From positions 1 through 64,000 of the forward strand of contig MU831883.1 in assembly GCA_029204225.1 (NCBI GenBank): a stretch of 64,000 bases of DNA, read 5' to 3'. The stretch comes from Diphasiastrum complanatum. Its lineage: Eukaryota; Streptophyta; Lycopodiopsida; Lycopodiales; Lycopodiaceae. The notes under the pieces are model-generated. The model ran no database searches. It saw only the letters and a list, made by a program, of their open reading frames with translations, and was not told the DNA's origin. Position numbers and translations under genes: made by a program. Positions 9,697-20,800 of the stretch are shown here, one piece after another; positions within the stretch are counted from its first letter, which is position 1; every line of letters begins with the position of its first letter.

Positions 9697-9783
9697 CTGT
9701 AAAACAGAAATTTCATTAAAAAAACATATTAGTTGAAGAAAAGCATACAATTGAAAACCGAAATCCACAATAAATGTTCTTAC
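9697..9783 (-). other. predicted GT-AG intron, 87 nt
   Basis: The minus-strand donor is ACAAATG|GTAAGAAC and the acceptor is TTTCTGTTTTACAG|ATTGCGG. It joins EVRTNG to DCGGKVIFVFKLDEAEI in frame, so it falls just before the first putative catalytic acidic motif of the transposase-like gene. Confidence 0.6.
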
Positions 9784-10924
9784 CATTTGTTCTAACTTCG
9801 TAATGTCGGATCATCATCGCTTGGACCTTTTCCAGATCTAAGAATATATTATTGCCTTGATGATAATGAAAACATGTCGAAGGTCCTTTCTTCTTATTGG
9901 TTACTGTAAAAGAATCCTCAATATGTTGAAACTCTCCTAATTCAGAGAGCAATATCGAATTGCATTCTCGTTTGGCGGATTCGACAAGTTTATAAGTAGG
10001 TATTATTTGATGGCATTTTAACCCATTTTTGTCAGAGCGTTTCATATACTTCTTCAAAGCTCTATACCCCTTGCGACTCACACCTCCTTGGTCACATGCG
10101 TACACCATCTCTTTAACATTTGGATTTGGCTTGAACTTGTCGACTAGCTTTTTGGCAATTCTCAAGCGAATTGAATCACTTGTTTCATCTTCCACAATCT
10201 TAATCAAATCTTTACCCTTCAAAAAAGGTTTCATATATTTTTCGGCAATAAAATCTTTTCCAACCGTCTTTTTCAAGAACTCTTTTGTGTCCCTCATACG
10301 TCTTTTACTGGCACCACCACCTGCTGCCAAAGCTTCTAGTTTGTGTCTCTTAGTGTTTTCATTTTCTGCTTGCTGATCCATCGAGACTCTATGCTTTCGT
10401 TGTAAGCCATATATTGTCCTCTGAAATATACTGATTGAAGATTGCAATTCTTCAATTTTTGTGACAGAACTGGCAAGCTCTATTTTCAAACCATTTATCT
10501 CCTGCTCCAATTTCATATTTATTCCATGCAATGACTTTAAATTGTCATTCATACTCAATATATGAATGTTTGCCGTATTTGCCAATGTCTCAGCTTGAAT
10601 TCTTCGAGAATCCATTGCTTGACAATAGCCAAGCAGTCCATTCCGACCATCCCCAACGAACCTTAACAAACTATGTACATCAGAAAATTTAGGAGGAGCA
10701 TCTACCAGTGGATTATGAGGGTATAAATCACCTCTTACCTATAGGTCAATATGTTTTTTTCCTTCTAATCTCCAACAATGCATGTCATACGGATTTAAGT
10801 TAACACCCCATGCAGCTTTGGTGGTCGCATAATCCTTCTCTAACTTCACATGTAAGTGATACTTGGTTGTCATCTTGAAGATGTCGAATTTCCCAAAAGA
10901 ATCTATGTAGAACAGTAGAAACAC

Positions 10925-13800
10925 ACCTTAATCAACCTTGTGTCAAAGTTCAATGTGAACTAACCATGATATAAGCTTTATTAGGCATATACTAGTTTCC
11001 ATCCCTAGGGTCCTATTGTAGTTAGGACAATGAAAGGTCGTCCTATACTAACCCTACTCTAGTTGTAATTTGTAACTTACCTATTAGTTGCCTATTATAG
11101 TCTATGCAAATAACCTACAATAGTCTATGAAAATGAAACCTACATTTAGGCCTTAACTCTTGCTCACCTTGTATGGTAACCCAAGGTAAAGGTGCCACGC
11201 AGGATTGATTAGCACTAAATTAATTATGATTAGAAAACTTGTTTAGGCAAGGAAGAGGCCCTTTTTGAGTCCATAAAGGGCCCTAATGTTCAAAATTATG
11301 GCAATTCTAACCCACCTCCACTAATTTGATCATAACTTCCTCAATATTGATCCAAATCATAAAAATTTAATACCTCTAAAAAGCTAACAACAAGGTCTAT
11401 CAGCATATATGATCAGATCAATGATTGAATGTGACTTGATTGGTCAAATTTATAGCAGAACAGTACTGAACATTTTGAAGAAAAAAACTAATAAAACTAG
11501 AGCTAGAAATCAAGATTTTTCATAACTCTTTGGATACTAATCGAAATGACCTGTCATATGGATCATATCAAAGCTAAGACAATGCTCTAAAATCCTATGT
11601 AAAGAACCTTGAAGTAAAAAAACCGAATCAAATCTGAAAAATACAAACAAAATAAAAGGCAGATTCTAATCACCTATTTGGATAACTTTTGAAAAAATTG
11701 CAATAACTTTTGCATCTCTTACCCAAATGGCCTGCAAATTGGTGCACATGAAAGCTAAACAAAGCCTAACCTATGGAATCAAATTAGAAATGAAAAATAA
11801 ATTCGAATGCTCAAAATTCGTCTGAACAAAAATGTAAATTTAAAAGTTGGAAAGTAGCAAAAAGAAAGTTTCAAAAACAATAAACTCATCAAATCTAATG
11901 AAATTCACATAGAAGCATTATGAATCACGGATCTATGCTCTGATACCAAGAAATGACACGTGCCAAATCTAAGCTAACAGAAATTACAATGGAAGTAAAG
12001 CTAAGAGCAAGAAAAGTACAAAGCATTCAAGATAACATATCCATAAAATGCTAGAAACACAAAGATATCCATTGAATCACATTAGCAATGAAATAAAGAA
12101 TACAAATCAATAGAAATGGAGCATGGATTCATGTAGATAAGGCACATGAGACCTAGCAAAGGAAATTCCCATAGCTCACATTCTTAGGGAGGAAGCAAGA
12201 CGCTCTCACTTGCAAATGAGCCAAAAGATCCAAAGATTGATGTCTCTTGCCTAGTTATAGACAATGCTCTACTTAACTAAACATAACTATTTTGAGGGAT
12301 AGTTAGTCCTTGTTAAGTATTATTTAAACTACATTGGGCCCTTATTTGCCTATTATCCTTATTAATTACTTTGAAAAGCCTAAAGAGGGAACCGCCTTGT
12401 TCTTAAGGCTAATAGCTCCTTTTGGACCTCCAAAGCTTACAATGGATATTCTAATGCGTTGATAAGCACTAATGTACTAAAAGTACATGACAGATAATAG
12501 CAAGAAAGCAGTGCCACTCATTCATATGTTTGATTTCACACACATGTGCTACTATTTTACAGAGAGATCATAGGTGGAAGCATGGAGGAATCCATTCATT
12601 ATGATTCTATGTACTCCGTGTATTGATATAAGTGATAGTGAAGCATCCAATTTGGACACTATTCTCTATGTCAATTATGATGTCTTTTCAAATATCATTT
12701 ATGGTATCAAAGAGAAAAGTTACATTCTTAAAAAGAAATTAGGTTTTTAGATAGAGCAAAGTAATGGTTTTAAAATAACAAGTTACACTTCGGAGAGATA
12801 TAGAGAGAGTGTGTGAAAAATGAGTAAGTTGTAACTCGACTATTTGGAGCCCTATTGTTTAAGTTCTAGTTGCTCATAAGTAATTTCCCACACTTTCAAC
12901 ATGTGTAAAATTGTCAATGGGAGGTATAAACACTTGTCTATTATTGGCCTAATGTGTAGGAGAAACATAGACCCTCAATACTAGTCAAGAGTGTCTCATT
13001 ACCATGATTCCGTCTTGATCAAGGGAGGAGATCGATTTGCATATTGAATGTGTGGCCAAGATTCATTTGGGCCAAGTGACATTAGAGCAGGCTCACTACT
13101 ATATATAGGACATTTTTGTACATATTTTGTATTGCATAATTGAGAGATCTTTAGTTCATTGATGGCACCCTTGAGATGTTAATCTTTTTTTTCTATTCTT
13201 GTGAATATATTGTTGTTCAATGCATTTGTAGGTTTTATGGAGCAACTTGCCCTACTTCAAGATGGTTGTGGACCTATGATTGAAAATATTGTGAATGATT
13301 TGCAACATGTACTTTGAATGTTGTGGGTTTGAATTCACCAATAAGCAAACCAAGATCCACTAAGAAAAACTATAAATGTACAATTTTTAAGAACTTTGGT
13401 CCCAAAAGGTAGAAAAACCACTGTCTTTATTTTGTCCATTAGGCTTGGTATGCTCTTATACACACAAGTCAATAACCTTCCTACAGGTGAATATTTCAAT
13501 CATAGTAGATACCAATCAACAACTTGTAACTATCACGACCTAAGGTCTACAATATTGGGGAGATATAGTACGTCTATACAAAACATAATGAGTTTGTTCA
13601 TATTTTAACTTCTACTTTACTAATACGTTTACTTCTGCCTTTATGATTCTTCTATATAATCTCGTTTCAAATAGTTTTTAAAGCACAATACAACTAGATC
13701 ATTTTCAATTTTTATGTGATCCAACTTCGTTACTCTTCCAGTGGTGGTTACAAATTCTTGCCATCATCATTCAAGCTTGCAGCTCTTGTTGGTTAAAGCT
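10925..13800. other. intergenic, no gene recognised; possible LTR-element edge
   Basis: No convincing coding region. At 11938-11951 the plus strand reads GCTCTGATACCAAG, the complement of an initiator-Met primer site. Sequence to its right (from about 11955, TGACACGTGCC) could therefore be the LTR of an old minus-strand element whose body would extend left. I found no second LTR, so this stays a suggestion. The rest is AT-rich without pattern. Confidence 0.3.
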
Positions 13801-13819
13801 TCAAAAGCTATAACAACAG

Positions 13820-14790
13820 CCCACACCAATACATAGTCTGAGAAACTATGGTTTTAGATTTCTGTATCTTGTTGTCTTTGATATGTGGTTGAACGTCAGC
13901 AATGTAATGGAGAACCACCCCAAAAACATAGAAATACAGTAAAGGAGGGAAGAAAATCTAAATGTATACTACTGCCTATAACCATCTTGTACCATACAAT
14001 CATTTTAAAATCATATGCTTATCACATAAAATAAATCACACCACTTAGCTCATATAAAGTATGGCAAATATTCTCCATCTACCAGCATTCTATCTATACC
14101 ACCGTGGAATTAGTGGATGCAGAATTTGTTGGTACCCTTTGCCTGCTACAGAGTCCCAACTTTAGCTGCATGAATGAACCTACACTTTATGGAGCACAAG
14201 CTATGATCCAAGGAGTATCCATGCAATTCATTTTGATGCAGCAGCGTCAAATTCTGGTGAAATGAATTATGATCAAATTTGAGAAGGTAAAGGAGATAGT
14301 CCAGAAACTAAAACTATATCCGTACTCAAATGCAGAAATTATCTTAAGTATGCATCATAAATCTTCTCCAAAGATCTCAAGATGCTAGAACTGTCATGAC
14401 AATAATCAAATTTCCGAAGGTCTGCGTACTACTGCAATATCATGACTAAAAATGGATAAAATACAAATCTTCGGAACTCGCATTGGAGGCATAAAGCAAA
14501 AGCAGCTGGATGACCAAAAAAAATTTGATCATGGGAATTTATCCTATACAGACAAGTGCTGATTTCATTCACACACTCTGCTAATTTGTATTAGCTTTCC
14601 CTCAGCTGCGCTGTTCCCGTGCTATAATGTTTTCAATTTTCTAGAAAAGAAGCTGAAACAAGTTCAAAAACTTCTCGATGCCATCAATCGCTGGAAATGA
14701 GATCTCTGATAAGTTTTCCCAAGGAGCTTCATCCACCAGTTCAGCACTCTGAAATACATCAAATAGAGAAGATAAGTACAACAATCCAAG
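13820..14790 (-). repeat. old duplication of the HCF107 3' end (copy 1)
   Basis: This block matches 16745-17740 in the same orientation at a level visible by eye. Examples: AGAAACTATGGTTTTAGA against AGAAACTACAGTTTTAGA, a shared TATCATGACTA word, and the exon-like segment at 14640-14748. It includes a dead copy of the last HCF107 exon. Confidence 0.7.
14640..14748 (-). pseudogene. degenerate copy of HCF107 last exon
   Basis: On the minus strand, TTTCAG is followed by a frame reading [16 protein letters not shown], nearly identical to [16 protein letters not shown] of the true exon 8 (17523-17708). The copy then reads AIDGIEKFLNLFQLLF and stops early. The acceptor is intact, so it could still be used as an alternative, truncated terminal exon. 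It lies 2.8 kb beyond the real one. Confidence 0.75.
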
Positions 14791-14958
14791 AATTGCATAG
14801 TTCTAGGAAACTGGAGTGATAGAAGTCCGGTGGCCCCTGTCATGTCACTCAAGAATATGCACCATAAATAACCCTCCTGATATACTAATGAGAACCCTCT
14901 GGTAGATCAGAGATATCAATGCCGTATATGCGTATAAGACGAGAAGCCTGGGAGTACC

Positions 14959-14960
<2 letters not shown>

Positions 14961-15006
<46 letters not shown>
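14961..15006. repeat. (GA)n microsatellite
   Basis: About 23 uninterrupted GA units. It lies near the outer end of the duplicated block, as does the longer tract at 17790-17845 in the other copy. This suggests an ancestral (GA)n was carried in the duplication. Confidence 0.95.
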
Positions 15007-15008
<2 letters not shown>

Positions 15009-16744
15009 AATTCAATTGCATGGCCCAAAGTTTCAATTTGAGCATCAAATAGACAGACAAGGATACCAATCTTCTTCCAAACTCTTGACATTGCAACTTC
15101 TATCCCCTGGAGCTACAAAACTAGTTTTCAGGAATAAAACCAAAAATATCTCAAGCCTAATGGTCCTAATCTCTTTGTTGTTGGCATATCAAGGCCCTAT
15201 CATGAATTGGAAGACGCAATGTATTGCATTTGTGCTCAGGTGAAAAAAGGAAAGGGAAATCTCCAAGGTTTTTTCACAGTTCAGCTCCTTGTAAGCTAAA
15301 ATATGTGACTGTGATATCACATATTTACTGCTACACCAAAGCAATATTTACTGTGATATCAACTGCTACACCAAGCAACAATCTCAAATATTTACAAAAA
15401 TAAACATTTTTTTATCTAAACATGTTGTGCAGGTGTCTAAAACTTGTACCGATCTAACGGAACTTCAAGCTCTATGTACAAAAGCAATCAGCAGATGCCA
15501 ATTCTCATGAAATAAGCATAGAACATCAGGAATTCAGCCTACCACAGAGAGGAGAAACTTGAATATATGTTTGAACAACTGCAATAACATGCACTTAACT
15601 CTCCAGAAAAGAATGACAAAAGGTGATGTGAGATGAATGAACAGAGACATGGATGTAAGACAATCTAAATGAGTTACCTACATGCAAGTAAGACACGACT
15701 ATTTGAACAATGCATTTCTTGGGCCTAAAGTAAAGAGAGAATCTCATTTAATTGCCTGTCACTCAATTCTACAATACCAAAGTTAGTATAAGCCAACAAC
15801 TTTAAAATTGAAAAGCTCAGCAAGATCTTACAAAAATCGATCTTCAGTTAGCACTTAGAATATGAAAAGAGGATTTGACTCCCTTTCATATTGTGGCCAG
15901 TGTGATGTGTATGTGAAGAAAAAGAGGCTTGGGTCAGATCCTGCTGACATTCTAATAAATGGGAGTGGCATGGTACTTGTGGCCCTAACCACTACAGGTC
16001 TCTCTTTCTGCATCTGTGACACTGTGGGTGGGATATCTATACCAGACTAATACTCAGGTTTCATCCCCTGTTGCTGTGGGTGATGGCTGTGGGAAAGTAA
16101 GATGTGAAGCAAGTTTGCGACTGTCAACTTGTTATCTCTATACTTCAGTGAATATTGACGATGATCCGTAACTCACAAACAGAGAGTGACTTATAATTAA
16201 AGACAAAATAGTGCCTGTCTCAAGCTTAAGATTGTGGATATCTAAAAATATAATTCTCCTCAATGCCCACCTCAAGTAATGTACAAAGTCGGCAAATCTT
16301 ATCCTCTTTCGCTGTCCCCAAGATTATAGACTAGTCTGACTAGATGATGGTTGTGAGGAGGCCCATTATAAGGAGGATATAATGGCAAGTTCTTTTGTCG
16401 AGCCACGAAAATCTTGGAAGAAATAAAAAGATCATTATCAAGATTCTGTTAATGATTCAATCCATGAGAGCTACGTATTTTCAAGATTCCATCCATGGCA
16501 GTTACGTATTTTCAGAATTCCATCCATGAGAACTTTCTATTTTAAGGGCTGAAATTACAGCCTGCCTTAACTTGCTGGCTGCCTCGATCCTAAGTACCGA
16601 CCCTAGTGGAAACCACAAAAGATTCTACATATTATGGTCCGACAGAACTATGTAGCTCGTAATATGTTCAGGAACTAGCAACTGTGCCACAGGTTTGCAG
16701 CTCTGGGTACTTGAACCCACAAAGTTATAGCATCCCTCCACACG
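15007..16744. other. no gene recognised
   Basis: AT-rich sequence between the two duplicated blocks. Short open frames here (for example 15862-16050) lack homology cues and are not called. A local doubling of the word CCATCCATG plus TACGTATTTTC is seen near 16460-16530. Confidence 0.4.
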
Positions 16745-17740
16745 ACTGCAGTGTTCAGTGCATAGTTCGAGAAACTACAGTTTTAGAACAAACTTTCTGA
16801 ATCTTGTTATGTTCCCAACGTCTTGGAAATTAGCAAGATAATGGAGGATAACCATGAAAAGTCATAAAGTTTTAAAACACATACTACAGTGTACGACAAA
16901 AAACTTAAATCTTATACTGCTAGCTCTAACAGTTTTGTAGCTTACAGACATATCATAGCATTATGCTTCTTACATAAAATCACCCCTTAGCCTCGTATAA
17001 GTATGGCAGCTATTCTCTATCTGAAAAAGTCCGTTTTCATCACCTTGGATATGGTGGCTGTAAAGTTTGGCTGTGCCCTTTGCCTGCTATAGTGTTCCAC
17101 CGTTACTTCAATGGATGAGCCTACACTCTATAAAGCACAACCTGTGATTCCATGAGCATCCATCCAATAGATTTTCAAATGGTAGCCTCAAATTTCAGCA
17201 AAATAATTCATGGTTTACATCATGAAGCTAAGAAAATAGTCCAAAAAATGAAACTAGATCCACACTTCAGGGCAGAAAGACTTCTTAGTACACAACTTAA
17301 ATTTCTTCCAAATTTTCCAAGATGCTAGAACTAGTGTGACAATTACCATATTTCTGTAGGTCTGCATCCTATTGCGGTATCATGACTAGCTTCTTGGAAA
17401 AAAATATAGTACACAAATCTTTGACACTTACATATGTGACACAGCACGAGTAGCTGGCAGACTGGAAGTATTTTCACAAAGGAGGTTTACCGTATACAGA
17501 GCATGATATGTGATGATTTCATTCACACACTTTGCCAGTTTGCATTAGCTTCAGTTTCCCTCTGCTCCATTGTTCCCATGCTGTAATATTCTTTATTTTC
17601 TAAAGGAGAAGCTGAACCTAGTTTGAGAAACTTCTTGATGCTGTCAATCGCTGGAGATAACATCTCTGATAAGTTTTCCCAAGGAGCTTCATCCACTACT
17701 TCAGTACTCTGAAATACATACAATAGAGAAAGTAAGTCCA
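16745..17740 (-). repeat. old duplication of the HCF107 3' end (copy 2, functional)
   Basis: Partner of 13820-14790. This copy contains the intact last exon (17523-17708) and the downstream flank. The copies are diverged and carry many small indels, so the duplication is old. Confidence 0.7.
17523..17708 (-). CDS. HCF107: HCF107-like exon 8 (terminal)
   Basis: 186 nt including [19 protein letters not shown] matches the TEVVDDASW segment after the repeats in HCF107, followed by [12 protein letters not shown]. The acceptor ATGTATTTCAG lies 53 nt from a compound TG/CG/AG microsatellite. A decayed duplicate of this exon is at 14640-14748. Confidence 0.88.
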   Translation of the reverse strand, partial: STEVVDEAPWENLSEMLSPAIDSIKKFLKLGSASPLENKEYYSMGTMEQRETEANANWQSV

Positions 17741-17777
17741 AAAATATACACAAAGGTCCATGTGTGTGTGTGTGTGT

Positions 17778-17847
<70 letters not shown>

Positions 17848-20800
17848 TAAGCTTTTCTCAAATCACTTGAAAACAGGCTTCTTAGCATTTAAAGCAAGTA
17901 GTAGATGATTCATACTTATATGTTCTATCATAAACAAAAACTTCACATAACATAAAGAGCATGTTATCTCATCAAAATAACATCAATACATGTGTAAGTT
18001 ATTTGCTTGCTCGAAAATTCTGCAACAGACAAGCATGAACGCATAGACCAGGCTCGTGTCTGTGTAATAAAAAGTTCTCCCACCTTCACATATATAGGCT
18101 CCTTTCTCTTCCATGAGTTACTTCCTCTCTATAGCTTCTCTTTGATGGAAAGGGCACTTGACAAAAAGTGGCATATGTCACTCGATGATGTCACCTTCCA
18201 AAGGATTTTGTAGGACACCAATTCAGGATGTGCGTAGCTGTGCTACAAGCTCCAACGGGAAGATAAAGCGGATAAGCAATGTGCAATATGTACCTGGCTT
18301 AGCTAACAATCTGCTATCTGGTGGGACGATGGCTGATCAACAACTCAAGGTTGAGTTTGACAGCAACAAATGTCTTGTCAAAGACATCAAGAATCACTAC
18401 AAAGTGATTGCTACAGGAGCTAGAGTCAACGGAAATCGACTCTACAAATTGAATGCGAGATCTTTTGCTCAAGCTATGGTAAGCACGGTTGATAGTCGAA
18501 GTGATCTTTGGCATCAATGATTCGGTCATATTAGTGCTCAAAGTTTACAGATTCTCAAAAGAGGTAATCTAGTTATAGGATTGCCTGATATTTCTTTTGA
18601 AAGAAAAATTTGTGAAGGTTGCATTTTGGGAAAACAACACACAGAGAGGTTTACCAAAAGTGGAGCAAGGAGAGCCAGTGGCATCCTAGATCTTGTGCAC
18701 AGTGATCTATGTGGACCTATGCAGACTAGATCCTTTAGTGGCTACTATTACTTTATCACCTTCATTGATGATTATAGCAGATGCATTTGGATTTATTTCA
18801 TAAGCAAGAAATCAGATGCTTTTGCTAAGTTCAAGGAATTCAAGGCATTAGTTGAAAAGCAAACAAGATGTTGCATCAAAACTTTGAGATCTGATGGAGG
18901 TGGTGAGTATTTTTAGACAGAATTTATTGATTTCTGCAAAGATCAAGGGATCAAGAGGCAGACTACAACACCTTATTCACCACAGCAAAATGGAGTTGCA
19001 GAACGAAAGAACAGATCTATTGTTTGACACAAATGCACAGAAGCTTGTAATTTTCTAGAGATGCTATGTTTGACGAGGTGGGCCAAGGTGAACAATCTGA
19101 AGTAATCACTGAACCTTTTGATGAGGGAGCGAAAGTACAGGTCAAGAAGGAAGTGGATTTTGATATAGAAAATCCATTGGACAAAGGCAAGCCTGATGCT
19201 GAAATTCCCAAGAGAGTACCTAAATGGTACTTATCAGTCACAGATGGTGCAAAGAAGGGAGATACTCCCGAATCTAGTGAGCAAGGAGAGCTTAGAAGAT
19301 CAAGTAGAAATCGAAAACCTCCTGCAAGATTAGAGATGAATCTAGCCCTAATGGGATCCATCTTAACGGCTCAAGAACCTAAAACTTTCAACGAAGCAAA
19401 GGAACACAAAGAGTGGCGTGCAGCTATGGAAACAAAAATGGAGGCTATATCAAAGAACAAAACGTGGGACTTGGTTGAGCTACCTGATGGTAAGACACCT
19501 ATCACATGTAAGTGGATCTACAAGACGAAGTATGGAGCGGATGGGCAACTCAACAAGTACAAGGCACGATTAGTTGCAAGAGGTTTTGAGCAGCAGGAAG
19601 GTATAGACTTTGAGGAGACCTTCGCACCTGTAGCCAAAATGGTAACTATTCGTTCTATCATTGCAATTTATGCTTTCTATGGTTGGAAAATCCAGCAAAT
19701 GGACGTCAAATCTGCTTTTCTTAATGGAGTATTGGATGAAGAGGTATATTTAGAGCAACCTCAAGGGTTTGTTGAGCCAGGAAGAGATCATTTGGTTTGT
19801 AAACTCAACAAAGCCATATATGGATTGAAGCAAGCACCACGAGCATGGTACTCTTGCATTGATGAGCACTTCAAGCGAAGGGGAATGGTAAAGAGTGATG
19901 CTGATTTTAATCTTTACATTCTAAGGCAAGATTCAGATTGATCTTGTTTTTTGTAAATCTGAAGATCAAATGGCAGATATTTTTACTAAGTCATTAGGTA
20001 GATATAAATTTGAGAGGTTTCGTACTCTATTAGGAATAGAAGAATGTAATTTTATCATTGAGGGAGAGTGTTAGAAATCAATGATAAACTTCATTGTTAC
20101 TGTTTACGATGTACATTAATGTTGACAGTTGTTACCAGCTGTAATTGGCCGTAGGCTAGTCTATTAGTCTATTCGTAGGTTTTCTCTCTCTATCAGGGTT
20201 CAGGGTTTATATGTACATTTAATATTCAGTATGAAGTTAGTGTGATAATGTGATATTGCGTGTTCTTCTTCCGTCTCCCTACTTGGTGATTGTTTATGGT
20301 GAATGCTTGATGTTGCATTTCTGACTGAAGACGGCCTCTACCTATATGGGAGGCACAACAAACTTGACCAAGATAATGAATTGAGGGCTTGCCACAACAT
20401 CCATGATGGCATCGAGGTTTGAAAATGTGAAATCTTGCCGAATTCAAAATCAAGAGCACAAGCATCAAATTACTTCTAACACAAGATGGAGCTGGCTGCC
20501 TTGTCTCCTCCCAGCCTTTGCTGCATAGATTATGATGAGGAATGCCTCTCTCTAGGCTCACTTATCCAAAATTCTCAAGCACCCCTTAACCCTGACCCTT
20601 CCTAAATCTTGACACATGGCCAACTCCATGCACAGTCGACACTTGCCACTTGGCAATACCCTGACACATAGGCAAGTGAGTAGGCTGACATGTGTCACTC
20701 ATCCATTGGACCAAATGTCCCAGTGGGCATGTGACACGTGTCATGTTTGACCGGTCAACCCTGACATGTGTCACTCATTCACTGGACCAAGTGTCCCAGT

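Larger units (their letters stand above)
3594..10873 (-). pseudogene. transposase-like gene, interrupted by an LTR retroelement
   Basis: Minus strand, probably starting at ATG 10873 (MTTKYHLHVKL). Pieces in order: 10873-9784, including a coiled-coil-like segment (about 10600-10380) and the basic region GGGASKRRMRDTKEF; an 87-nt GT-AG intron (9697-9783); 9696-9292; the retroelement 4718-9286; 4717-4108; a 79-nt intron (4029-4107); 4028-3594. Motifs fit an RNase-H-fold (DDE-type) transposase: a first acidic motif (FKLDEAEI), then EWHLAADLKTLKCMYGCGL with a following C-x2-C (FCIYCM), then VHFCTMHGELRILDKLL, and near the end THYM|HIFY and GMEKSHYRAKAAYF. I recall this order (DLK, CxxC, LRI-DKLL, EKSH) from uncharacterised transposase-like proteins of many eukaryotes; I cannot name the superfamily. 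Damage: in-frame TAG at 10739 and 4321, TGA at 3969, and one frameshift near 4550. Confidence 0.5.
18158..20300 (+). mobile_element. Copia LTR element, internally deleted, 5' end missing
   Basis: Protease end and pre-integrase at about 18225-18540 ([27 protein letters not shown]). Integrase at 18545-19030 with a zinc finger ([10 protein letters not shown]), [13 protein letters not shown] and [14 protein letters not shown] deletion jumps at about 19030-19066 to the pre-RT linker. Reverse transcriptase N-terminal half at 19066-19935 ([42 protein letters not shown]). A second deletion at about 19940 removes the RT active-site region and most of RNase H. The last residues return as [18 protein letters not shown]. 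Purine tract GAGGGAGAG (20060-20068) and 3' LTR start TGTTAGAAATC at 20069; the LTR end is uncertain. In-frame TGA at 18518 and TAG at 18914. No 5' LTR or gag seen. It lies in HCF107 intron 7, opposite in direction to the gene. Confidence 0.85.

Noticed and set aside
14885..15091. ORFs rich in RERERE or LSLSLS over (GA)n and (CT)n tracts (also 25930-26368, 34360-34551, 51550-51948)
   Set aside because: Microsatellite translation, not genes.
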